A DNA stretch of 64,000 nucleotides. It comes from CALKXV01 sp965228905. Lineage in GTDB: Bacteria; Pseudomonadota; Alphaproteobacteria; Rhodobacterales; Rhodobacteraceae. The stretch spans positions 372,001-436,000 of the forward strand of contig CBDDII010000002.1 in NCBI GenBank assembly GCA_965228905.1, read 5' to 3'. The position numbers and the translations under genes were made by a program. How positions within the stretch are numbered: the first letter of the stretch is position 1; the number at the start of each line of letters is the position of its first letter. Shown piece by piece: positions 32,572 to 41,091 of this stretch. Under the pieces are notes generated by a model, which was given only the letters and a program-made list of their open reading frames with translations, was not told where the DNA came from and did not search any database.

Positions 32572-33732
32572 TTAAGGCGTTTCGCGGTCCATCAGGCAGC
32601 CGGGCAGGTCGGCAAGCGTGGCAGCGCCGATCTGGCCCATGTTGGTGACCATGTCGGCCTTCAAGAGGTTGATCAGGTGGGGCGGGCCCTTTTCGCCAAG
32701 GGCGCCGACCGCGTAGTGGAAGGCCCGGCCAAGCATGACGAAATCGGCCCCGAGCGCCAGGGCGCGCAGGATGTCGAGCCCGCCGGTGATGCCGGAATCG
32801 AAGACGATGGGCGTGTCGGGGATCGCGGCCCGGATCGCGGGCAGGCATGAGATCGAGGACGGTCCGCCGTCGAACTGGCGGCCCGAGTGGTTGGAGACCC
32901 AGATCGCGTCGACGCCCATTTCGGCAAGGCGTTTCGCGTCTTCGGGTTTCTGCACGCCTTTGACAAGGAAAGGCCCGTCCCAGAGATCGCGCAGTGCCGC
33001 GATGTCGTCCCATCCCGGTTGGCCCCGGATGATGTGACCGGCATGGGCCAGCGAGTGGGCCGCACTTGGGTTGGTCTGCGCCCTAGCCGCGTATTCCTCG
33101 ACCAGTTTGAGGCTGGGGATGCCTTCTTTCAGGGTGCCGAGGGTCCATTGCGGGTGCAGCATCATCGACCAGATCATCGCCAGATTGACCTTTGGCGGAA
33201 TGGTCAGATTGGCGCGGCGCTGGCGTTCGCGACTGGATTCGAAGGGTGTGTCGACGGTCAGGATCAGGGTGTGAAAGCCGCAGTCCTTTGCGCGTTTCAG
33301 CATGTCGGTGCGAAACTCGGGGTTAGACGGCATATACATCTGGAACCAGCCCTGATCGCCGATGTAGGGGGCAAGATTTTCCGGCACCAGCGTTGCGACG
33401 GTGGACATGCCATAGGGGATGCCCGCCTTGGCGCAGGCGGCGGCGAGGATTTTCTCGGCCCGGGGCCACATGATGCCCGACATGCCGACCGGAGAGCAGC
33501 CGAAAGGTACGGGGTAGTCGCGCCCGAGGAAGCTGGTTTTCAGGTCCGGCTGGAAGCGGCCCTTCAGGATCGCGGGCCAGAAGTGGATGTTGTGGAAGTC
33601 GCCCTGGTTGCGGCGGGTCTGGTCTTCGATCCCGGTGGAACTGTCGAGGTATTCGAACACGAAATGGGGCACGCGGCGCTTGGCTTGGGCGCGCAGATCC
33701 GAGATCGCCGGGAAGCGGGTGTTGAGGTCCAT
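32572..33732 (-). CDS. lldD: FMN-dependent L-lactate/alpha-hydroxyacid dehydrogenase
   Basis: A 386-residue member of the LldD/glycolate oxidase family, oxidising an L-2-hydroxy acid to the 2-oxo acid with FMN and passing electrons to the quinone pool. Motifs: FSPVGMSG-type FMN strand (CSPVGMSGIMWP), WFQMYMP, LILTVDTP, the FMN lysine in FLVKGV, and VSNHSGRQFDGGPSS with the catalytic His-Arg. LldD itself is about 380-396 residues. The symbol is likely but another alpha-hydroxy acid could be the substrate. Confidence 0.88.
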   Translation of the reverse strand: MDLNTRFPAISDLRAQAKRRVPHFVFEYLDSSTGIEDQTRRNQGDFHNIHFWPAILKGRFQPDLKTSFLGRDYPVPFGCSPVGMSGIMWPRAEKILAAACAKAGIPYGMSTVATLVPENLAPYIGDQGWFQMYMPSNPEFRTDMLKRAKDCGFHTLILTVDTPFESSRERQRRANLTIPPKVNLAMIWSMMLHPQWTLGTLKEGIPSLKLVEEYAARAQTNPSAAHSLAHAGHIIRGQPGWDDIAALRDLWDGPFLVKGVQKPEDAKRLAEMGVDAIWVSNHSGRQFDGGPSSISCLPAIRAAIPDTPIVFDSGITGGLDILRALALGADFVMLGRAFHYAVGALGEKGPPHLINLLKADMVTNMGQIGAATLADLPGCLMDRETP

Positions 33733-33844
33733 GCCATGGGATTAAGCGGCTTGCAGGTGGCGTGCAAGCGGCAGATTTCGGTGGCGGGAACAGAGCGCGA
33801 ACACCCTCTTTATCTTCGCCGATCCGCGCGGTAGGGTTTTGCCC

Positions 33845-36343
33845 ATGAGCAGCATCTTCGAAGAAGACGATTTTCCCGACCGCGTGCCCCTGTCGCAGCA
33901 GGCGATGGCGGCGCGGGGTGCGCCTTACCTGGACGGGTTGAACCCCGCGCAGCGCGAGGCGGTCGAGGCGCTGGAAGGCCCGGTCCTGATGCTGGCGGGG
34001 GCTGGCACGGGCAAGACCAAGGCGCTGACGACGCGGATTGCGCATCTGTTGAACACCGGGACGGCGCGACCGAACGAGATCCTTGCGGTGACGTTTACCA
34101 ACAAGGCCGCGCGCGAGATGAAGAACCGCGTGGCCGGTCTGTTGGGGCAGGCGATCGAGGGGATGCCCTGGCTGGGGACGTTCCATTCGGTTTGTGTGAA
34201 GCTGCTCAGGCGTCATGCGGAACTGGTGGGGCTGAAGACGAACTTCACCATCCTCGATACCGACGATCAGGTGCGGCTGTTGAAACAATTGATCCTGGCC
34301 GAGGGGATCGACGAAAAGCGCTGGCCCGCGCGTCAACTGGCCCATGTGATCGATGGCTGGAAGAACAAGGCGCTGACGCCCGACAAGGTGCCGGTCGCCG
34401 ATGCAGGCGTGTTCAATCATCGCGGGGTAGAGCTTTATGCCCAGTACCAGGACCGGCTGAAGACGCTGAACGCGGTCGATTTCGGCGACCTGTTGCTGCA
34501 TATGGTGGTGATTTTCCAGACCCACGCGGACGTGCTGGAGCAGTACCAGCGGTGGTTCCGCTATATCCTTGTGGACGAATACCAGGACACGAACGTCGCG
34601 CAGTACATGTGGCTGCGGCTTCTGGCGGCGAAGCACAAGAACATCTGTTGCGTGGGCGACGACGACCAGTCGATTTATGGCTGGCGGGGCGCCGAGGTGG
34701 GCAACATCCTGCGGTTCGAAAAGGATTTTCCCGGTGCCAAGGTGGTGCGGTTGGAGCAGAATTACCGCTCGACCCCGCATATCCTGGCCGCCGCTTCGGG
34801 GGTGATTGCCGAGAACGCGGGCCGGTTGGGGAAAGAGTTGTTCACCGATGCGCCCGAGGGCGAAAAGGTGCGGCTGATCGGCCATTGGGACGGCGAGGAA
34901 GAGGCGCGTTGGATCGGTGAAGAGATCGAGTCGTTGCAGGCCGGCACGCGGGGGATGCGCACCGTCGGTCTGAATGACATGGCGATCCTTGTGCGGGCGT
35001 CGCACCAGATGCGCGCGTTTGAGGATCGGTTCCTGTCGATTGGTCTGCCCTATCGTGTCATCGGGGGCCCGCGTTTCTATGAACGGCGCGAAATTCGCGA
35101 TGCCATGGCCTATTTCCGGCTGGCGGTGTCGCAGGACGACGATCTGGCTTTCGAGCGGATCGTGAACACGCCGAAACGGGGCTTGGGCGAAAAGGCGGTG
35201 CAGACCATCCACCGTGCGGCGCGCGACAATGGCGTGTCAATGCTGGAAGGGGCGCGGGTCGTCGTGAACGAAGGATTGGTCGGCGGCAAGGGCGGTAAGA
35301 GCCTTGGCGCGTTGGTCGATCATCTGGACGCCTGGAAACGCGATCTGTTCGCCGCCGAGATGCGCAAGGAGGATCTGCGCGCCATTCTGAAGGCGCTGAC
35401 CGACCCCGACAGCGTGATCGACGAAAGTGACGAGGGCGACGCCCGCGATCTGGCCAAATCGCGCCAGAAGGCAATCGACGAAGCCCGCAAGGAACTGACC
35501 CTGTTGGAGCAGGCGCATATCGGGCTGGCGGAACGGATCCTGGAAGAATCCGGCTATATGGAGATGTGGCAGAACGACAAGACGCCCGAGGCACCGGGGC
35601 GGCTGGAGAACCTGAAAGAACTGGTCAAGGCACTGGAAAACTTTGATAATCTGCAAGGGTTCCTGGAGCATGTGTCGCTGATCATGGACAACGAAAGCGA
35701 CGAGAGCGAAGACAAGGTTTCGATCATGACCCTGCACGCGGCCAAGGGGCTGGAGTTTCCCGCCGTGTTCCTGCCGGGTTGGGAAGACGGGCTGTTCCCC
35801 TCGCAACGGTCGATGGATGAAAGCGGCTTGAAGGGGTTGGAGGAGGAGCGGCGGCTGGCTTACGTTGGCCTGACGCGGGCCGAGGAAATCGCCTATGTCA
35901 GCTTTGCCGGCAACCGGTTGGTGTTCGGGCAATGGCAGTCGCAGTTGCCGTCGCGGTTCATCGACGAAATCCCGCCCGAAACGGTCGAGGTGCTGACCGC
36001 GCCCGGTCTTTACGGCGGCGGGCAGGCGGCACCGGCTTCGGACCTGGGGGAGCGGGTGGCGAAGGCGGATGTCTACAACTCGCCGGGCTGGAAGCGCCTT
36101 CAGGCCCGCTCGGACCGGCGCGGCGTCGCCCAGCCGAAGGAAGCCCGCAACATGGTGATCGACCTTGATGCGGTGTCGAGCTTTACCGAGGGCGAACGGG
36201 TGTTCCACCAGAAGTTCGGCTATGGCGTCGTGACCGGGATCGAGGGCGACAAGCTGGACATCGCCTTCGACAAGGCGGGGGCGAAAAAGGTGGTGGCGAA
36301 GTTCGTCACCGGGGCCGAAGCGGCGGGCGACGTGCCGTTTTGA
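33845..36343 (+). CDS. uvrD: UvrD/PcrA-type superfamily 1 DNA helicase
   Basis: An 832-residue ATP-dependent 3'-5' helicase for nucleotide-excision and mismatch repair. Motifs in order: Q-motif LNPAQREAVEA, Walker A AGAGTGKT (residues 51-58), Ia VTFTNKAAREMKNRV, II VDEYQDTN, III GDDDQSIYGWRGA, IV LEQNYRST, V MTLHAAKGLEFPAVFLPG and VI LAYVGLTRAEE. The C-terminus has the Tudor-like RNAP-contact region (GERVFHQKFGYGVVTGIEG). The ATG at 33845 is used; a TTG two codons earlier is less likely. Transcribed divergently from the lldD-type gene. Confidence 0.96.
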   Translation: MSSIFEEDDFPDRVPLSQQAMAARGAPYLDGLNPAQREAVEALEGPVLMLAGAGTGKTKALTTRIAHLLNTGTARPNEILAVTFTNKAAREMKNRVAGLLGQAIEGMPWLGTFHSVCVKLLRRHAELVGLKTNFTILDTDDQVRLLKQLILAEGIDEKRWPARQLAHVIDGWKNKALTPDKVPVADAGVFNHRGVELYAQYQDRLKTLNAVDFGDLLLHMVVIFQTHADVLEQYQRWFRYILVDEYQDTNVAQYMWLRLLAAKHKNICCVGDDDQSIYGWRGAEVGNILRFEKDFPGAKVVRLEQNYRSTPHILAAASGVIAENAGRLGKELFTDAPEGEKVRLIGHWDGEEEARWIGEEIESLQAGTRGMRTVGLNDMAILVRASHQMRAFEDRFLSIGLPYRVIGGPRFYERREIRDAMAYFRLAVSQDDDLAFERIVNTPKRGLGEKAVQTIHRAARDNGVSMLEGARVVVNEGLVGGKGGKSLGALVDHLDAWKRDLFAAEMRKEDLRAILKALTDPDSVIDESDEGDARDLAKSRQKAIDEARKELTLLEQAHIGLAERILEESGYMEMWQNDKTPEAPGRLENLKELVKALENFDNLQGFLEHVSLIMDNESDESEDKVSIMTLHAAKGLEFPAVFLPGWEDGLFPSQRSMDESGLKGLEEERRLAYVGLTRAEEIAYVSFAGNRLVFGQWQSQLPSRFIDEIPPETVEVLTAPGLYGGGQAAPASDLGERVAKADVYNSPGWKRLQARSDRRGVAQPKEARNMVIDLDAVSSFTEGERVFHQKFGYGVVTGIEGDKLDIAFDKAGAKKVVAKFVTGAEAAGDVPF

Positions 36344-36487
36344 CAAAAGGGGCTCTGCCCCTCGCGCCTTCAGCGCTCACCCCGAGGTACTTTAACCGGG
36401 GAGAAAGACATTTCGAATTAAATTGTAGTCGCGGTACAGGCAGAGGTGCCGATGACCGCACGGGGAGAAGGCCGTTGCCTTTTCTGG

Positions 36488-36516
36488 AAAGGGCGCCCGC
36501 CCTTGTGGGCGTCCTT
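36488..36516 (+). terminator. Terminator after the helicase gene
   Basis: AAAGGGCGCCC pairs with GGGCGTCCTTT (one mismatch) and is followed by a pyrimidine-rich stretch (CGCTTTCTTCCC). It lies between the convergent helicase and aminopeptidase genes. Confidence 0.6.
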
Positions 36517-36570
36517 TCGCTTTCTTCCCGTTGAACGGACCCTGGGCGCATCGCTGAGAGGTGGAGAAGC

Positions 36571-37815
36571 TCAATCCGCCCAGTTGCCGCCTTCGAAGAC
36601 CGGAACACGGTCGCCCGACTGGGTAATGCCATCGATTTTCGTATCCGCCCCGCCAATCATCCAGTCGACGTGGATCAGGCTGGCGTTGCCGCCGCGGGCA
36701 GCGATGTCTTCGTCGGTGAGGCCATCGGTGTCTTTCATGCAGTCCTTGTAGCACTGGCCCAAGGCGATGTGGCAGGCGGCGTTTTCGTCGAACAGGGTGT
36801 TGTAGAACAGCACACCGCTTTCCGAGATGGGCGAGGCATAGGGAACAAGGGCGACCTCGCCGATGTGGCGGGCGCCCTCGTCAGTGTCGAGGAGTTTCAG
36901 AAAGACCTCCTCGCCCCGGCTGGCGCTGGCCTTGGTGATGCGACCATCCTCAAACGTGACGGCGATGTCCTCGATCAGCGTGCCCTGGTGGGCGAGCGGC
37001 TTGGTGGCGCGGACGTGGCCGTTGACGCGGGCGCGGTGCGGGGTGCTGAACACCTCTTCGGTCGGGATGTTGGGGTTGCAGGTGATGCCGTTCTTGGCGC
37101 GGCTGGCACCCCCCATCCAGAGGTGACCGTCAGCAAGGCCCACGGTCAGGTCGGTGCCGTCGCTTTCGAAGTGGAGGGCGGCGAAATCCTGTTCGTTGAG
37201 CCAGTCGCGCCGGGCGGCGAGGTTGGCGTTGTGATCGGCCCAGGCCTGAACCGGGTCAGGCTGGTTCACGCGGGAGGCAGCAAAGATCGCGTCGGCCAGC
37301 GCGGCTTGCGCGGCCTCGCCGGACAGGTCGGGATAGACCAGTTCGGCCCAGGCGCGGCCCGGGTAGGCGGCGATGTTCCAGTTGATCTCGAACCCGGCGA
37401 TCTTTTCCAACGCGGGTTTATAGGCGGCCGCGTTGGCCTTGGCGGCCTGTCCGACCTTTTCGGGGTCTTCCTTGGCCAGCGCCATCGGGTTGTCGGCAGC
37501 AATGTGGAGGCGGGCGGCGTTGTTGGCATAGGCTTCGGCCATGCCGCCGTAGAGCCATGCAGGGGCGGCGTCGAAACTGCCGTCGGTGCCATGCTGATAA
37601 CGGGCACGGGTGATTTCCTCGTCCGAGAGGATCGGGGTCACGAGGCCCGCGCCGGCCTTGTAGGCCTCGACGGTGACGCGGCGCACCAAGGGCAGGGCTT
37701 CGGCGGAGGCGGTGATGATCAGGTCCTGGCCGGGGGCGAGGTTGAGGCCGGTGGTGACGATGGTTTTCGCCAGACGGTCGAGAAGGTTCGTGTCGAAGGG
37801 GAGGGTTTCGGGCAT
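36571..37815 (-). CDS. M29 family aminopeptidase
   Basis: A 414-residue metallo-aminopeptidase of family M29 (aminopeptidase T/AmpS/PepS), cutting N-terminal residues from peptides in the cytoplasm with two divalent metals. The metal-ligand segments are visible: PTEEVFSTPH, GEVALVPYASPIS, LFDENAACHIALG and HVDWMIGG. Length is normal. It stands alone; 366 bp of non-coding sequence separates it from the next gene. Confidence 0.92.
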   Translation of the reverse strand: MPETLPFDTNLLDRLAKTIVTTGLNLAPGQDLIITASAEALPLVRRVTVEAYKAGAGLVTPILSDEEITRARYQHGTDGSFDAAPAWLYGGMAEAYANNAARLHIAADNPMALAKEDPEKVGQAAKANAAAYKPALEKIAGFEINWNIAAYPGRAWAELVYPDLSGEAAQAALADAIFAASRVNQPDPVQAWADHNANLAARRDWLNEQDFAALHFESDGTDLTVGLADGHLWMGGASRAKNGITCNPNIPTEEVFSTPHRARVNGHVRATKPLAHQGTLIEDIAVTFEDGRITKASASRGEEVFLKLLDTDEGARHIGEVALVPYASPISESGVLFYNTLFDENAACHIALGQCYKDCMKDTDGLTDEDIAARGGNASLIHVDWMIGGADTKIDGITQSGDRVPVFEGGNWAD

Positions 37816-37942
37816 TTGGCGGCTCCGGTTGTGCTTTGGGGGTTATAGCGCGGATGGAGGCGGGCGGAAGTGGGGGAGGTGGGAGAAATTTCGGGATGTC
37901 GGGTTTGCGGAAGAAGCAGACCTTCGCGACCTCGGAACACGA

Positions 37943-37988
37943 GCCGCGCCAGAGCCTGGCCGCCGGGACGGCCATGCTCTGGCGCGGC
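37943..37988. repeat. Long nested hairpin in a 366-bp gap
   Basis: GCCGCGCCAGAGC (37943-37955) pairs with 37976-37988, and TGGCCG inside pairs with CGGCCA around a six-base loop. REP-like. The rest of the gap 37816-38181 contains only this, the terminator at 38133 and no supportable gene. Confidence 0.75.
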
Positions 37989-38132
37989 GGCTTCGCCTTG
38001 ATTCCGCGCGGGGGTGCGCGCCGCAACCGATGTCTGCCAAGGGCTCGAACCGGACATGCCGCCCGTTGTGAAGTACGGAACAGGTGGCGCTCCTCCGTCC
38101 TTTCCAAGCAACCCAGAACACCACCCAACAAA

Positions 38133-38159
38133 AAACGCGCCCCGTATCGGGGCGCGTTT
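38133..38159 (-). terminator. Rho-independent terminator
   Basis: AAACGCGCCCCG pairs with CGGGGCGCGTTT around a TAT loop and is followed on the - strand by TTTTTTG, so it ends the transcript of the 112-residue gene just to its right. Confidence 0.85.
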
Positions 38160-38181
38160 CGAATTTCGGTTGTCAGGGCCG

Positions 38182-38520
38182 TTAAGCGGCGCGCTTGGCG
38201 TCCTCGGCAGCGGCCGCTTCGGCGGCGTGGCGGCGTTCGCTTTCCTCGCGCGAGAGGGCGACCGAGGTGCGGACACCCTTGCCCACGAATTCCATAAGGC
38301 CCTTCACGACACGTTCGTTCGGGTCGATCCCGGCGCAGCTCAGCACTTCGCGGCCATCGCGCGAGCGGGCCCAGCGGGCGATCTGCTCGGGGCCGTTGCC
38401 GTACTTTTTGTCGTCGGCAATGGCGTCATCGAGTGCAGCCAGAACAACGGCTGCGAAAAGCTTCCGCGCGCGATTGCCCTGCTCGTGATTGAATGCCGTG
38501 CCGTCCACAAAATCAGCCAT
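38182..38520 (-). CDS. Conserved hypothetical protein (DUF6280-like)
   Basis: A 112-residue soluble protein starting MADFVDGTAFNHEQGNRARKLFAAVVLAALDDAIAD, with a helical central part (IARWARSRDGREVLSCAGIDPNERVVKGLMEFV) and an Ala/Glu/Arg-rich tail. It looks like the small protein family conserved in Rhodobacterales and named DUF6280; the name is from memory of the pattern. It is divergent from efp, with a palindromic motif in the shared 218-bp promoter region, and has its own strong terminator. Function unknown. Confidence 0.75.
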   Translation of the reverse strand: MADFVDGTAFNHEQGNRARKLFAAVVLAALDDAIADDKKYGNGPEQIARWARSRDGREVLSCAGIDPNERVVKGLMEFVGKGVRTSVALSREESERRHAAEAAAAEDAKRAA

Positions 38521-38614
38521 GCTTCTTCCTTTTGTTTTTTTGCTCTTACCGCAAGTCGGTGGCGTGCCGACCCTTATGCAGGGATTTGCGCCACTTTTGT
38601 TTTTCTATTTTGGA

Positions 38615-38628
38615 ATAGCTGCTATGCG
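38615..38628. promoter_or_regulatory. ATAGCTGCTATGCG motif, copy 1
   Basis: A 14-bp motif in the divergent promoter region between the 112-residue gene and efp, identical to 39386-39399. Its core TAGCTGCTA is palindromic, so a dimeric repressor site is plausible. Confidence 0.45.
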
Positions 38629-38738
38629 TTTTTTGCATACCGTGCTCTTCCACCCCAGGTTCCCCGTCTTGCCGATGGGGCTAGGCTGGAATATAGGCAG
38701 TTCACGTTCTGAATCAACAAAAACATGCGGTTACGTTC

Positions 38739-39302
38739 ATGCCAAAGATCAATGGAAACGAAATTCGGCCCGGAAATGTGCTTGAGCACAACGACGGGTT
38801 GTGGGCCGCTGTGAAGGTGGATCACGTGAAGCCCGGCAAGGGCGGGGCCTTTGCGCAGGTCGAGCTGAAGAACCTTCGGAACGGGTCGAAACTGAACGAG
38901 CGGTTCCGGTCCGCCGACAAGGTCGAGCGCGTGCGGCTGGAGCAAAAAGACCAGCAATTTCTGTATGAAAGCGACGGTATGCTGGTGTTCATGGATAGCG
39001 AGACCTTTGAACAGATCGAGCTTCCTGCCGATATTCTGGGCGAGCGGCGGCCGTTCCTTCAGGACGGGATGACGATCCAGATCGAGTATTACGAGAACGA
39101 GGCGCTGAGTGCCGCGCTGCCGCAAAAGGTGACCTGCACGGTGACCGAGACGGAACCGGTTGTGAAAGGTCAGACAGCGGCGAACAGTTTCAAGCCTGCG
39201 GTTCTGGACAACGGCGTTCGTGTGATGATTCCCCCCTTTGTTGGCGAAGGCGAGGCGATTGTCGTGAACACGGAAACGATGGAATACACCGAACGCGCCT
39301 GA
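38739..39302 (+). CDS. efp: Translation elongation factor P
   Basis: A 187-residue EF-P, which relieves ribosome stalling at polyproline motifs. The three beta-barrel domains are complete. The tip loop reads HVKPGKGGAF with the modifiable lysine K34, so the EpmA-type lysylation route (not rhamnosylation) is expected. The C-terminal domain has the expected VVKGQTAANSFKPAVLDNG and PPFVGEGEAIVVNT. It is monocistronic in appearance. Confidence 0.97.
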   Translation: MPKINGNEIRPGNVLEHNDGLWAAVKVDHVKPGKGGAFAQVELKNLRNGSKLNERFRSADKVERVRLEQKDQQFLYESDGMLVFMDSETFEQIELPADILGERRPFLQDGMTIQIEYYENEALSAALPQKVTCTVTETEPVVKGQTAANSFKPAVLDNGVRVMIPPFVGEGEAIVVNTETMEYTERA

Positions 39303-39385
39303 GGCGGGATCCGGCGGTTGGCGCTAACGATTCGGTGGAAACCGCTGATTTCCCGTGTCGTGCAATCGTGACTTGTTCTTAACGC

Positions 39386-39399
39386 ATAGCTGCTATGCG
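39386..39399. promoter_or_regulatory. ATAGCTGCTATGCG motif, copy 2
   Basis: Second identical copy, here extended to the perfect palindrome CGCATAG-CTG-CTATGCG (39383-39399), 73 bp upstream of the SulP gene. Confidence 0.5.
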
Positions 39400-39471
39400 C
39401 CCAGAGCCCGTGCTTTTCTGGCCCGGGCAGGTTAGACGCGCCTAATTCATCGCGAACAGGACGATAAATAT

Positions 39472-41091
39472 ATGGAACGCGCCCTAGCAGCCGTTTTCGG
39501 AGGGGTTTTGTCCTCTGAAAAAGCCAGCGAGGCTCTTACGCCGTCTCGGATCAGGATCGAGCTTCTTTCGGGGCTGACCGTGGCCCTTGCCCTTGTACCC
39601 GAGGCTGTCGCCTTTGCCTTTGTCGCGGGTGTCGATCCGCTGGTCGGGCTTTATGCGGCCTTTATCGTGGGGTTGATTACGGCGCTGATCGGCGGGCGGC
39701 CGGGCATGATTTCCGGGGCGACCGGGGCCTTGGCCGTTGTCATGGTCAGCCTTGTTGCAAGTCACGGCGTTGAATACCTTTTCGCCACCGTGGTCCTGAT
39801 GGGGGTGATCCAGATCGCGGCGGGGGTGCTGCGGTTTGGCAAGTTTATCCGCCTGGTGCCGCATCCCGTCATGCTGGGGTTCGTCAACGGGTTGGCCATC
39901 GTGATTTTCCTGGCGCAGTTGACACAATTCAAGGTACCCGGCACGGCGGAGGTTTCGGGCCACGGGATGAGCGGGGGCGAATGGCTTTCGGGCGGTTCGC
40001 TTTACCTGATGCTAGCGCTGGTGGTGCTGACCATGGCGATTATCTGGATCATGCCGCGTCTGACCAAGATTATCCCCGCGCCCTTGGCGGGGATCGGCAT
40101 CGTTGCGCTGATCGTGATCCTGTTCGATCTTGACGTGCCGCGCGTGCGAGACATGGCCTCGGTCGCGGGGGGCTTGCCGAGTTTCCATGTGCCGATGGTG
40201 CCGCTGAACATGGACACCTTTGAAATCATTCTGCCCTATGCCTTTATCCTTGCGGCCATCGGGCTGATCGAAAGCCTTCTGACCCTGAACCTTGTCGGCG
40301 ACATGACCGGCAAGCGGGGTGGTGCGTCTCAGGAATGTGTGGCCCAGGGCGTGGCCAATACCGTGACCGGCTTTTTCGGCGGCATGGGCGGCTGCGCGAT
40401 GATCGGACAATCCATGATCAACGTGAAATCGGGCGGTCGCACGCGGATCGCGGGCATCGCGGCGGCGTTGTTCCTTTTGTTGTTCATTCTGGTCGCCAGC
40501 CGGGTGATCGAGTTGATCCCGCTGGCAGCCCTTGTCGGCGTGATGTTCATGGTGGTGATCGGGACGTTTGCCTGGAACTCGCTGATGATCCTGCGGAAAG
40601 TGCCCTTGTCGGATGCTTTCGTGATCCTGTTGGTGACGGCGGTGACTGTGGCCTATGACCTTGCGACGGCGGTGTTCGTCGGCGTGATCGTCTCGGCGCT
40701 GACCTATGCCTGGAACAACGCGACGCGCATTCACGCCCATGTTCACACCACGCCGGAAGGGGCCAAGGTTTACAAGCTGCAGGGGCCTTTGTTCTTTGGC
40801 TCGGCAGACGGGTTTACCGAATTGTTCGACCCGGCGAGCGACCCGAGCGTCGTGATCGTCGATTTCGCCGAAAGCCGGGTGGTCGACCAATCCGCGCTGA
40901 CCGCGATCGAGTCTGTCGCGTCCAAGTTCGAGGCGGCGGGCAAGCGGTTGCAGTTGCGCCATCTCAGCCGCGATTGCCATTCGCTTTTGACCAAGGCCGG
41001 GAGCCTGATCGTCGACAGCGACGACGACCCCGATTACCAGATCGCGGTGGATTACGGTGTCAGGGTTGGTCAGCTTGGCGCTGGTCACTGA
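39472..41091 (+). CDS. SulP family anion transporter with STAS domain
   Basis: A 539-residue inner-membrane transporter. The hydrophobic core has about 12-14 spans starting at LLSGLTVALALVPEAVAFAFVAGVDPLVGLYAA, the SulP signature, and containing GGMGGCAMIGQSMINVKSGGRTRIAGI. The C-terminal ~110 residues are a STAS domain (VYKLQGPLFFGSADGFTELF, then VVIVDFAESRVVDQSA). Substrates of the family include sulfate, bicarbonate and C4-dicarboxylates; none can be chosen here. The 3' end overlaps the convergent acyltransferase gene by 32 bp. Confidence 0.93.
   Translation: MERALAAVFGGVLSSEKASEALTPSRIRIELLSGLTVALALVPEAVAFAFVAGVDPLVGLYAAFIVGLITALIGGRPGMISGATGALAVVMVSLVASHGVEYLFATVVLMGVIQIAAGVLRFGKFIRLVPHPVMLGFVNGLAIVIFLAQLTQFKVPGTAEVSGHGMSGGEWLSGGSLYLMLALVVLTMAIIWIMPRLTKIIPAPLAGIGIVALIVILFDLDVPRVRDMASVAGGLPSFHVPMVPLNMDTFEIILPYAFILAAIGLIESLLTLNLVGDMTGKRGGASQECVAQGVANTVTGFFGGMGGCAMIGQSMINVKSGGRTRIAGIAAALFLLLFILVASRVIELIPLAALVGVMFMVVIGTFAWNSLMILRKVPLSDAFVILLVTAVTVAYDLATAVFVGVIVSALTYAWNNATRIHAHVHTTPEGAKVYKLQGPLFFGSADGFTELFDPASDPSVVIVDFAESRVVDQSALTAIESVASKFEAAGKRLQLRHLSRDCHSLLTKAGSLIVDSDDDPDYQIAVDYGVRVGQLGAGH

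Noticed and set aside
38521..38738. A riboswitch or leader RNA upstream of efp
   Set aside because: No recognisable aptamer fold; only AT-rich promoter-like sequence and the ATAGCTGCTATGCG motif.
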